Source of the DNA: CAWJHE01 sp964614855
GTDB taxonomy: Bacteria; Chloroflexota; Anaerolineae; Anaerolineales; UBA4823
DNA: 49,472 nt
Assembly (NCBI GenBank): GCA_964614855.1
Contig: CAZTMX010000003.1
Span: forward strand, 1-49,472
Reading direction: 5' to 3'
The notes under the pieces were generated by a model that was given only the letters and a program-made list of their open reading frames with translations, did no database searches and had not been told where the DNA came from. Every line of letters starts with the position of its first letter. The stretch's first letter is position 1. A program made the position numbers and the translations under genes. This document shows, piece after piece, positions 33,692 through 40,990 of this stretch.

Positions 33692-34141
33692 TCAGGCTTC
33701 CTCGACGATGACGGTTTCGCCTTCCACACGCACAGGATATTGCTCGAGAGGAATAGGCGGCGGACCGGCGATGACATCGCCAAATTCGTCAAAGCGACCA
33801 TCATGGCAAGGACAGTAGAATTCCTTTTTATCTGCCTGCCATTGAACGATACAACCCAGGTGGGTGCAGATCAATGAGAATGCCCGCAGGCTTTCCGGGG
33901 TCCGCAGCACCAACACGGGGGTGGCTCCATAGGTGATATTCTTTGTACCGCCAACCGGCAAATCAACCAGGGGGAATGAAACCGCAGCGGTTTGTGTTGT
34001 GCTGCTTACGGATGGAAACAGGCGTGTTTGAAGCCAGGTACCCATCCAGGCTGCACCTACTGTAATCACCCCAAGCTGGATAAACTGGCGGCGGCTGGAA
34101 AATGCAGAGGGTTTGGCAAGGGTCTCAAGTTTCTGGGTCAT
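33692..34141 (-). CDS. Rieske [2Fe-2S] protein with Tat-type N-terminus
   Basis: The 149-residue protein has an SRRQFIQLGVITVGAAWMG twin-arginine N-terminus acting as a membrane anchor, then the Rieske ligands CTHLGC near residue 93 and CPCHDGRF near residue 113. It resembles the QcrA-type Rieske proteins of bc complexes, but no cytochrome b of the bc type is nearby. A Rieske protein is not part of the standard dsrMKJOP set. It should take electrons from quinol or pass them between hemes in this complex. Confidence 0.93.
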   Translation of the reverse strand: MTQKLETLAKPSAFSSRRQFIQLGVITVGAAWMGTWLQTRLFPSVSSTTQTAAVSFPLVDLPVGGTKNITYGATPVLVLRTPESLRAFSLICTHLGCIVQWQADKKEFYCPCHDGRFDEFGDVIAGPPPIPLEQYPVRVEGETVIVEEA

Positions 34142-34159
34142 AGCAATGGCTCCGGCAAT

Positions 34160-34462
34160 TCATGGCATAGCAACAATTTCTGCAATACCAGCATATGTGT
34201 GGCAGTTATTACACGATGTGGCAGGATCATGACAGTACAGACAATCCGCCTGTTCCATATCGCCGCGATTGACGATATGCTTGTGGTTCAGCTGCCACCA
34301 TTCCAGAGGGTTGTGATACTCGGGCGCTGCAAGGCTGGGATCAAGATAGACAGCCAGTGGACCAGCGCCATCCTTCACTGGTTTTTCGACCACCTGCGGG
34401 TAGTAAATGATCACCAGGAGGATGATCACAAGGATGGCTAGTGAAAGTGCTACTTTACGCAT
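34160..34462 (-). CDS. DsrJ-like membrane-anchored diheme cytochrome c
   Basis: Start set at the ATG at 34462, where GGAGAGG precedes it and the hydrophobic anchor begins (RKVALSLAILVIILLVIIYY). The product is only 100 residues with two CxxCH motifs, CLYCH (74-78) and CNNCH (84-88). Canonical DsrJ is triheme with one unusual His/Cys-ligated heme; the third motif is absent, leaving only His residues in LNHKHIVNRG. Position directly after dsrK matches dsrJ, so the call is made from position and general type. Confidence 0.75.
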   Translation of the reverse strand: MRKVALSLAILVIILLVIIYYPQVVEKPVKDGAGPLAVYLDPSLAAPEYHNPLEWWQLNHKHIVNRGDMEQADCLYCHDPATSCNNCHTYAGIAEIVAMP

Positions 34463-34476
34463 GAGCCTCTCCGCAT

Positions 34477-35922
34477 TTATAACTTGAGTGCATTTGCCAA
34501 TAGATCGATCACGCCCCCAACCTTTACCGGCACATTCCAGTAGTGCATCGATTCGGGGAGTTGTGCTTTGCAAATGGCGCACACAGTTGCCAGGTAATTG
34601 GCGCCGGTATGCTTAACCGCCAGGGCGCGCGGTTTGCCACCTGCCATGCGGATGGGCATGATTTCGTCGGTTAACAACCCGTTTCCGGCTCCACAACAGA
34701 AAGTCTTCTGCTTGATGGTGCTCTCTGGCATTTCAATAAACCGGTTGCAGGTGGCGCGGATTATTTCGCGCGGCTCTTCGATCAATTGCCCGGCGCGGGC
34801 TGAGTTGCACGGATCATGATAAGTGATGGTGTATTCATCATTGGCAGATTTATCAATCCGCCCATTAAAGGCACCCTTGTGCAGCAAATCGACAATGTAC
34901 TGGCTGATATGGTATGGATAGGGTGGATCAAACGAGTCCATCGAGCCGCTTAAGGTGGGGGTAAGGATGCCAGCCCGCCATGCGTGTCCGCATTCACCCC
35001 AGATGATGGTTTTTACGCCCAACATACGCGCCGCATCAATGATACGCCGGTTGACCTTTTTCATGTTGGCAAAATTCAGAAACAAACCAAAGTTGCCGCC
35101 TTCATTGCAGTAAGTGCTGGTGGTCCAATTGACACCCAGGAAATGAAACAACTTGCCATAACCGATCATGGTATCGGTATTGGCAAAGTTGTCTGCCGAG
35201 GGCGGGACAAGCAAGACATCTGCCCCTTCAACATCCACAGGAAAGCGGATGGGTAACCCTGTTTCTTCCATGAGCTCATCTTCCAGGAATTCACAGTTGT
35301 CTTTCCAGGCTGCCGGCGGAATGCCCAGGTTGTTTCCGGTTGAATACACCTTTGCCACAACCTCTGTCACATACTTGGTGGATACCCCGATGGATGCCAT
35401 GATCTCGCGCGCGGCGATGGTTATTTCGGCTGTATCAACCCCGTACGGACAGAAGACGGAGCAACGGCGGCATTCAGAGCATTGATAGAAGTAGGTGTAC
35501 CATTTCTTGAGCATCTCTTCATCAAAATCAGCTGCATCGCTGAGGGTTGGAAATAGACCTGCAGGGGTGAAGTAACGGCGGTACACCTTTCGCATCAACT
35601 CGGCGCGGGCTACAGGGAAATTTTGTGGATCGCCAGTGCCCAGGTAAAACTGGCATTTGTCTGTACACGCCCCGCAGCGCACACAAATATCCATGTACAC
35701 CCGCAGCGCCTGGTTTGTCTCCAGCAGCTCGCCAAATTTTGCCAGCGCACGCTCCTTCCAATCAGGCACCAGCTCAGTTGGCAGGTCAATGGCAGAGGTA
35801 TCCTTTGGCTTACTTGGATAACAGGTAACTTCTGCTGAAGCGTGTTCGCGCAATGGAGGCGGACGGAGTACACCTTTTACCGCCGGGTCTTTATTGATCG
35901 GTGTCTCGTCAAATTTTGCCAT
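34477..35922 (-). CDS. dsrK: DsrK, HdrD-like iron-sulfur subunit of the DsrMKJOP-type complex
   Basis: The 481-residue protein has two ferredoxin motifs (Cys 80, 83, 86, 90 in CVRCGACTDKC; Cys 148, 151, 154, 158 in CSECRRCSVFCP) and two CCG domains (ECGHAWRAG, YHDPCNSARAG, FCCGAGNGLL, VCAICKAQL). This is the subunit proposed to reduce the DsrC trisulfide at the cytoplasmic face. The order dsrC-dsrM-dsrK-dsrJ is the standard one. It is the best of the three DsrK-like genes in the window for this role because of that order and because of the match in length and N-terminus. Confidence 0.93.
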   Translation of the reverse strand: MAKFDETPINKDPAVKGVLRPPPLREHASAEVTCYPSKPKDTSAIDLPTELVPDWKERALAKFGELLETNQALRVYMDICVRCGACTDKCQFYLGTGDPQNFPVARAELMRKVYRRYFTPAGLFPTLSDAADFDEEMLKKWYTYFYQCSECRRCSVFCPYGVDTAEITIAAREIMASIGVSTKYVTEVVAKVYSTGNNLGIPPAAWKDNCEFLEDELMEETGLPIRFPVDVEGADVLLVPPSADNFANTDTMIGYGKLFHFLGVNWTTSTYCNEGGNFGLFLNFANMKKVNRRIIDAARMLGVKTIIWGECGHAWRAGILTPTLSGSMDSFDPPYPYHISQYIVDLLHKGAFNGRIDKSANDEYTITYHDPCNSARAGQLIEEPREIIRATCNRFIEMPESTIKQKTFCCGAGNGLLTDEIMPIRMAGGKPRALAVKHTGANYLATVCAICKAQLPESMHYWNVPVKVGGVIDLLANALKL

Positions 35923-35948
35923 GTTTCCTTCTCTGTATCGTTAGTTTT

Positions 35949-36692
35949 TTAGCGCTCGAGGGGGTTAACATAACGTTTGCCGCGCACCTGAACCTGGAAA
36001 GGCTGGTGGCGCGAAGGGCTGAAAATCACCCCACCCGCATGCAGTAATTTGCTAAAGGGGAAGTAAATCATCAAAAGCAACACAAAAAACAGGTGCAGCA
36101 AGAATAAGGGGTGATGTGGTATTGCAACCGGTCGAAAGGTCATCAACCCCAGGATGAACCCCTTCACATCCACAATGCTGACATGCAGCCAGTAGCTGAC
36201 CAGCAAACCGGTACCTGCAATCAACCCCAGCAGCGCCAGCACAAAATAATCTGGTACATTCGAGATATACAGCGTACGCGGCAAAGCCAGCCGCCGCCAG
36301 AATAGAAACAGGATAGCCGCGCCAAAAAGAACTCCAAAAAACAAGGCAACGGTTTCCAGATACAGAACAACCCCTGGAACCGGGTAAGTGAAATAGCGGA
36401 TGTGGCGGAAAAGAACCGCAGCCAGGGCGAAATGAAAAACCCAGGCGCCTACCCACAACAGCTTATCGGCTTTGAATAAGTTGGGGAAAATGGTCAGATC
36501 ACCCAACACCCGTAGAACCGCTCCGCCCTCGGTGGTGGGAGCAGGTGTCAGGGCGTGGGGTAACGGCATTGGCGTGCGCAGATAGCCGGTGAATTTCCAA
36601 ATTAAACCCGCCGCAAAAGCAAAAGCAGCGAAATAGGCCAAACCAACAAAGAATAATGAAAGCAGTGTCCACAATATTTCGCTTGTGTCCAT
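35949..36692 (-). CDS. dsrM: DsrM, membrane cytochrome b subunit
   Basis: The 247-residue protein has about six membrane helices (first: ILWTLLSLFFVGLAYFAAFA) and NarI-like His residues in WVFHFALAAVLFRHIRYF and PLFLLHLFFVLLLMIYFPFS, followed by KLLHAGGVIFSPSRHQP. Two b hemes and menaquinone binding are expected. It is shorter than many DsrM proteins (over 300 residues in several sulfate reducers). It precedes dsrK by 26 bases and follows dsrC after a 101-base gap that holds a hairpin. Confidence 0.9.
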   Translation of the reverse strand: MDTSEILWTLLSLFFVGLAYFAAFAFAAGLIWKFTGYLRTPMPLPHALTPAPTTEGGAVLRVLGDLTIFPNLFKADKLLWVGAWVFHFALAAVLFRHIRYFTYPVPGVVLYLETVALFFGVLFGAAILFLFWRRLALPRTLYISNVPDYFVLALLGLIAGTGLLVSYWLHVSIVDVKGFILGLMTFRPVAIPHHPLFLLHLFFVLLLMIYFPFSKLLHAGGVIFSPSRHQPFQVQVRGKRYVNPLER

Positions 36693-36720
36693 AAAGCCTC
36701 ATAATTAAAAACAAGGGACA

Positions 36721-36758
36721 GGGGGAAGGGAAGTCGATGGTATCAGTGTGCTTCCCCC
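36721..36758 (-). terminator. Hairpin in the dsrC-dsrM gap, possible attenuator or processing site
   Basis: GGGGGAAG (36721-36728) pairs with CTTCCCCC (36751-36758). On the transcribed strand the 3' arm runs on into CTTCCCCCTGTCCCTTGTTTTT, with a T5 run 12 bases after the stem, just before dsrM. It may lower read-through so that dsrC is made in excess of dsrMK. Confidence 0.45.
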
Positions 36759-36793
36759 CATCCCCGGTGGGAGTTTTGGCGATCTTGTGCGAA

Positions 36794-37111
36794 TTAGACG
36801 CAGCCGGTGGGTTTTGGCAAACCTGCAATTTTGCAGGCGCCTTTTGCCGGACCGCTGGGAAATAATTCGTAGATCGTCTTTAGATCGTAACCGGTCTCCT
36901 TACACAACTTGCGGATCATAGGGGCGATACCAAATTGTTGGTAGTAGTTTCTCAAATAGTTGACCACCTTCCAGTGGTCTTCTGTCAGGTCCTCTACATC
37001 TTCCGTTTTGGCAATCGCTTTCGCCAGTGTTTCGTTCCACGTGGCAGGGTCCTGGATGAACCCATCCTCATCGACATCCACCTGAACGCCATCCATTTCA
37101 ATTATCGGCAT
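36794..37111 (-). CDS. dsrC: DsrC, sulfur-carrier protein
   Basis: The start at 37111 is preceded by GAGGAGGTAGAT; this gives 105 residues, the usual DsrC length. The C-terminal arm ends ACKIAGLPKPTGCV, with Cys 93 and the penultimate Cys 104 spaced by ten residues, the pair that makes it a true DsrC and not TusE. Other family marks are EDHWKVVNYLRNYYQQFG and KLCKETGYDLKTIYELFPSG. It forms the trisulfide with DsrAB-derived sulfur that DsrK is proposed to reduce. Encoded between dsrD and dsrM. Confidence 0.97.
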   Translation of the reverse strand: MPIIEMDGVQVDVDEDGFIQDPATWNETLAKAIAKTEDVEDLTEDHWKVVNYLRNYYQQFGIAPMIRKLCKETGYDLKTIYELFPSGPAKGACKIAGLPKPTGCV

Positions 37112-37158
37112 ATCTACCTCCTCAATGTTTTCGAACACTCAAATCTGTTCGATAAATT

Positions 37159-37368
37159 TCAACTCTCAGGGAGTTTGATGAATGTCGCACCGCCAAAGGA
37201 GGTAAACTCCAGCAGTCCATCATTGATCAGTTCAGTAAGTGCTTTCTTAACCACTTTTTGTTCCAGATCAAGCCCCTTGGCGACATCGCGATGGGTCATC
37301 ATCTTCCCTTTTTGTTTGAAGAACGCAACAATTTGCTCTTTAAGTTCTTCAGTTACTTCGTCACTCAT
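37159..37368 (-). CDS. dsrD: DsrD, small winged-helix protein of sulfite-reducing bacteria
   Basis: The 69-residue protein reads as a winged helix (EELKEQIVAFFKQKGKMMTH, then LDLEQKVVKKALTELINDGL and EFTSFGGATFIKLPES) with the DsrD pattern of charged N-terminus. DsrD is known from sulfate and sulfite reducers and raises DsrAB activity. It lies directly after dsrB (11 bases) with GGAGG before the ATG. Its presence favours the reductive direction. Confidence 0.92.
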   Translation of the reverse strand: MSDEVTEELKEQIVAFFKQKGKMMTHRDVAKGLDLEQKVVKKALTELINDGLLEFTSFGGATFIKLPES

Positions 37369-37379
37369 TTAATACCTCC

Positions 37380-38438
37380 TTACCACTTAAACGTGGGTGT
37401 TGACCGGAAGGTATCGGAAGCAAGTGTAAAATCGTCAATGAGCTGAACGGCAAATGGAATTCCCGCAAGATCAAAGAACCGTTCCCAACCGATCCGGTCA
37501 ATCCACTCACCCATACGCTCATGCTTGTGAGCATGGCTTGCCCAGGTTTCCACAATATTACGCACTGCATCAGTCACTTCAGGCCAGCGCGGCGGGTTAT
37601 TGGGGAGGAAAGGAATGACCAGCCTGGAGAATTTGGGGGGGGTGCGTGCACTGGAGATTTTTCCACCTACCCAGATCGAAACACCATCGCCAATCGGATC
37701 TGCTAAAGGCATACCGGGGCACATGGTATAGCAGTTACCGCAGTACATGCACTTTTCTTCATTGACGATGAGGCTTTTTTCCTTTGGATCAGGCCGGATT
37801 GCGCCAGTCGGGCAAGCAGCGATCACATTGGGGATTTCGCACTTAGCTCGTACAAGATCGTGGTTGATTGCCGGTGGTTTGCGGTGAATACCAAGAATGG
37901 CGATATCAGAGCAGTGAACGGCACCGCACATATTCAAACAGCACGCCAACGAGATGCGGCAGTAAGCCGGCAGTTTCATGTCTTCAAAGTACTCGTACAG
38001 ATCATCCATCACTGCCTTCACAATACCAGAAGCATCAGTAGCAGGCGTGTGACAGTGGATCCAACCTTGCGTGTGCACCGGGTTGCTGATGGCATGCCCG
38101 GTTCCGCCGACAGCATAACCATTTGTTTTTAGAAATGCCAGCAAAGGTTCCACATTCTCTTTTTCTGAGACCAGAAATTCCAGATTATGGCGGCTGGTAA
38201 AGCGCAAATGTCCACCGCAGTATTTGTCTGCAATTTCACAGACATCGCGAATCCAGTCTGTACTGACCAGGCGGCACGAGCCCACACGCACGGTGTACAG
38301 CTCATCGCCAGACTCGGCTACATGCTTTAGAACACCTGGTTTTACCCGCTCGTGGTATAACCATTGCCCATAGTTCTTCTCAATGACGGGGGGTAGTAAT
38401 TCTCGATAATCAGGAGGGCCAAAGTCAGTGCGAGTCAT
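37380..38438 (-). CDS. dsrB: Dissimilatory sulfite reductase beta subunit
   Basis: The 352-residue protein has the DsrB hallmark NPVHTQGWIHCHTPATDASG, the Cys-rich ACCLNMCGAVHCSDIAI (Cys 160, 166, 167, 171 and 176) for the siroheme-[4Fe-4S] site, and an inserted ferredoxin domain (Cys 230, 233, 236, 240 in CMYCGNCYTMCP). With DsrA it forms the alpha2beta2 enzyme that reduces sulfite and loads sulfur on DsrC. It starts one base inside the dsrA stop (TAATG). Confidence 0.98.
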   Translation of the reverse strand: MTRTDFGPPDYRELLPPVIEKNYGQWLYHERVKPGVLKHVAESGDELYTVRVGSCRLVSTDWIRDVCEIADKYCGGHLRFTSRHNLEFLVSEKENVEPLLAFLKTNGYAVGGTGHAISNPVHTQGWIHCHTPATDASGIVKAVMDDLYEYFEDMKLPAYCRISLACCLNMCGAVHCSDIAILGIHRKPPAINHDLVRAKCEIPNVIAACPTGAIRPDPKEKSLIVNEEKCMYCGNCYTMCPGMPLADPIGDGVSIWVGGKISSARTPPKFSRLVIPFLPNNPPRWPEVTDAVRNIVETWASHAHKHERMGEWIDRIGWERFFDLAGIPFAVQLIDDFTLASDTFRSTPTFKW

Positions 38439-39625
38439 TATTTCACCTCCTCAGGATCCCAGAAGTAATAGGGATTTGCACGCGGTATACGGATCATTTG
38501 CGGAAGAGGTGGTAAATCCATCGCCTTCAGGAATGCACGCATACCCATGCGGTTGATCAGCTCACCCAGACGTTCGCGCATCTTGCCATTCTCATCCCAC
38601 CATTCCCAGATGCGCCGTACAAGGTCTTTGAATTCATCGTAAGGTGGTTCCATCTTCATGAAGGGAATAATCACCCAGGAAAGCAAAGCACCGCGTACAA
38701 TTGGCGCCTTACCACCCACCAGGATGGTTGCGCCTTTTTCTTTGCCGGGTCGCAGCGCCTTGGACATCAGGTTCAGACAGTGCATACAGCGGTTGCACTC
38801 GGCGTCATCAATCGTCAGTTTCTTTGTAACTGCATCGTACTTCATGCATTTTGTCGGGCACAACGCCACAACTTCTTCCTGGATATCCAACCCTTCATCA
38901 GCATATTTCGCTACTTCCGCATCATTGATGCGGATGGTATCTCGCCACGTGCCGACCACCGAGATGTCTGAGCGAGCCACAGAAGCCACGCAGTCATTGG
39001 GACAGCCAGCGATCTTGATCTTGGATTTGTAGGGGAACATCGGCCGGTGCAGTTCATCCTGAAATTCAAGGGTGATCTCACGCAGTAAATCCAGGGTGTC
39101 AATGCAGGCATATTCGCAGCGGCCAGGGCCGACGCAGCAGGATGGTGTACGCATATCGCTGCCAGAACCGCCCAGGTCAAAATCGATTTCAGCCAGGTCA
39201 TCAAAGGTGGGCTGGAGGGCGCTTGTTGGTGCTCCAAGCAGGATAATATCGCCAGTGGCGCCGTGCATGTTGGTCAATCCACTGCCGTGTTTATCCCATA
39301 CATCACAAAGCTGGCGCAATTTCTCAGTGGTATAAAACCACCCGGCCGGCATGTTTACCCGGAAGGTGTGGAATTCCGCCACTGCCGGGAATTCTTCGGG
39401 CAAATCGGTGTAGCGTCCGATTACACCCCCGCCATAACCCCTGACGCCGACAATGCCGCCGTGTTTCCAGTGGCCTTTTCTATCTTCATAAGACCGCTCG
39501 AGTTGAAGCAGCAGGTCTTTGGCAGATTCCTTTTCTTTTGCTGCCCGCTTCATCTCGGTAACAAAGCTCGGCCAGGGGCCCTCTTCAAGTTGATCGAGCA
39601 AAGGAGTTTTAGAGTCGTCAGCCAT
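38438..39625 (-). CDS. dsrA: Dissimilatory sulfite reductase alpha subunit
   Basis: The 395-residue protein has the siroheme-[4Fe-4S] signature split as CVGPGRC (Cys 164 and 170, C-x5-C) and CPNDC (Cys 208 and 212, C-x3-C), and a ferredoxin insertion (Cys 256, 260, 277, 280 and 283; CNRCMHC). RGYGGGVIGRY near residue 62, HTFRVNMPAGWFYTT and NMHGATGDIILLG are typical DsrA segments. GAGGAG precedes the ATG. All cluster residues are present, so the enzyme should be active. It is the first enzyme gene after the transporter genes of the train. Confidence 0.98.
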   Translation of the reverse strand: MADDSKTPLLDQLEEGPWPSFVTEMKRAAKEKESAKDLLLQLERSYEDRKGHWKHGGIVGVRGYGGGVIGRYTDLPEEFPAVAEFHTFRVNMPAGWFYTTEKLRQLCDVWDKHGSGLTNMHGATGDIILLGAPTSALQPTFDDLAEIDFDLGGSGSDMRTPSCCVGPGRCEYACIDTLDLLREITLEFQDELHRPMFPYKSKIKIAGCPNDCVASVARSDISVVGTWRDTIRINDAEVAKYADEGLDIQEEVVALCPTKCMKYDAVTKKLTIDDAECNRCMHCLNLMSKALRPGKEKGATILVGGKAPIVRGALLSWVIIPFMKMEPPYDEFKDLVRRIWEWWDENGKMRERLGELINRMGMRAFLKAMDLPPLPQMIRIPRANPYYFWDPEEVK

Positions 39626-39665
39626 AGTTTATTCTCCTCATTCGTCACTTATATATATTTTTACA

Positions 39666-39702
39666 GGAGGGGAAAGCGTTAAGGTTCAGCGCTTACCCCT
39701 CC
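39666..39702. other. Hairpin between the transporter gene and dsrA
   Basis: GGAGGGG and AAGCG (39666-39678) pair with CGCTT and CCCCTCC (39690-39702), with one A-A mismatch in the stem. No U-tract follows on the minus strand; AT-rich bases (39641-39661) lie between it and dsrA. It may be an mRNA-stabilising or attenuating element that gives dsrAB its own expression level. Confidence 0.45.
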
Positions 39703-39749
39703 AAATCATACAAGTGGGTTATAAATCAATTGGACCCAGAAAAACCGAA

Positions 39750-40862
39750 TTACAGGCTTGCCGGGAACAGCCAGCCGAAGATCAGCCAGGAAACACCCAA
39801 CGCCAGGACGNNNNNNNNNNCAGTATTGAAAACAGTCACGATCAGGTACACGATGACCGGCTTCCAACCCATCTTTTTGATGCTGGAGACTTCGAGTTCC
39901 AGGCCCATACACACAAAGGCAAAGCAGAATGCCCAGTCCTTGATGCCCGAAATGGCCTTGGCAGCGATATCTTTATCGATCCAACCAAAGGTATAGATCA
40001 ATGAAGCGAGTATGAAGCCCAACACAAACTTCGGGAAGCGCTGCCAGATGATGGCTGCGCTGGGTTTTTCTTTCTTGCCTTCCACCACGGTTGAGAAGTA
40101 GAGCGCCAGCAGGAAGGCGACTACACCGATCAGGACGTTTTGTGTCTGCTTGACAATGGATGCGATTTTTTGTGCAGTTTCGCCGTAAATTGTGCCTGCA
40201 CCGACAACAGCTGCAGTCGTGTCTACGTTACCACCAAACCAGGCGCCTGCCACAGGTTCAGGCATATTCAATGCCCCTGCAATCATAGGCGCAATAACCA
40301 TGAGCGGTAGGGCTGTGATGATGACCAACGCGGTCACATAGGTGATCTCTTCCTTCTTTGCCAGCACAGAACCAGCCGCCGCAATGGCTGCCGATACACC
40401 GCAGATGGAGACAGCAGTGGACATGACAGCGCGCAGGGTGTCTGGCAATCCGAATTTCCCACCCAGCCACCAGCTGAATAAGAAGACACTCGCAACCATG
40501 ATGATGCCCTGAAGGATGGCGCCAGCCGCAGCGGTGAGGATCACCTTGAAGCTGATCCCGGCGCCGAGCAGCACCAGACCGATCTTCAGGAAGAGTTCTG
40601 TGCGGAACCCTGGTTTTGCAAATTCAAACAGTTTGAGGGCTTTTAAAATCGGATTGAAGATCAAACCAAGCAAAGCAGCCCAAAGCGGATATTCCAGGAC
40701 TTTACCGGGAACACCCCAGCCAAAAAGATCTTCAATGCCATAAACCTGGTTCTTAAGCCAGCGTGCCAGAAGGGAGAGGACGACAACAATCGCCAAGCCG
40801 ACCAGGAAATTGACAACTCCTGGCGCCTCTTTCTTTTCTTGTTTAACAACAGATGCGGTCAT
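39750..40862 (-). CDS. YeiH-family (UPF0324) membrane transporter, putative sulfate/sulfite-type exporter
   Basis: Start set at the ATG at 40862, preceded by AAAGGAG. The product of about 370 residues has about nine to ten helices and the family motifs LLGAGISFKVIL near residue 95, STAVSICGVSAAIAAAG in the middle and GAWFGGNVDTTAAVVGAG. The family is annotated as a sulfate or taurine-related exporter on weak evidence. A scaffold gap of 10 N (39811-39820) lies in the last 40 residues; the frame stays open across it. It follows a 32-residue peptide gene and precedes dsrA, so a sulfur-anion transport role in this context is plausible but inferred. Confidence 0.88.
   Translation of the reverse strand: MTASVVKQEKKEAPGVVNFLVGLAIVVVLSLLARWLKNQVYGIEDLFGWGVPGKVLEYPLWAALLGLIFNPILKALKLFEFAKPGFRTELFLKIGLVLLGAGISFKVILTAAAGAILQGIIMVASVFLFSWWLGGKFGLPDTLRAVMSTAVSICGVSAAIAAAGSVLAKKEEITYVTALVIITALPLMVIAPMIAGALNMPEPVAGAWFGGNVDTTAAVVGAGTIYGETAQKIASIVKQTQNVLIGVVAFLLALYFSTVVEGKKEKPSAAIIWQRFPKFVLGFILASLIYTFGWIDKDIAAKAISGIKDWAFCFAFVCMGLELEVSSIKKMGWKPVIVYLIVTVFNTXXXXVLALGVSWLIFGWLFPASL
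39811..39820. other. Assembly gap of 10 N inside the transporter gene
   Basis: Ten N bases sit between GTATTGAAAACAGTCACG-side sequence and CCAGGACG. Frames match on both sides, giving four unknown residues, so the true missing length may differ by a multiple of three. Confidence 0.98.
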
Positions 40863-40876
40863 TGTAGCTTCTCCTT

Positions 40877-40975
40877 TTAGAATTTCACCCAAGCGGGATC
40901 AATGAGTTTGATCATGGCTAAGAGAATTATCCCTAGACCAATGAATGTCGCCAGCCAGTCCTCGTTGATTTTCAT
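40877..40975 (-). CDS. 32-residue membrane peptide before the YeiH-type transporter
   Basis: The reading frame, too short for most gene callers, encodes MKINEDWLATFIGLGIILLA followed by MIKLIDPAWVKF. GAGGAG lies 6 bases before the ATG, and the stop lies 14 bases before the transporter start. It forms one helix. Many YeiH proteins begin with a similar segment (Asn-Glu-Asp-Trp-Leu-Ala then a helix), so this looks like the family N-terminal helix encoded as a separate peptide. It is the first gene of the dsr train in my reading. Confidence 0.7.
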   Translation of the reverse strand: MKINEDWLATFIGLGIILLAMIKLIDPAWVKF

Positions 40976-40990
40976 TTTTATTCTCCTCAA

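Noticed and set aside
36794..37138. DsrC read as TusE, and the longer start at 37138
   Set aside because: The second cysteine ten residues before the terminal one marks DsrC, and a much better ribosome site precedes 37111.
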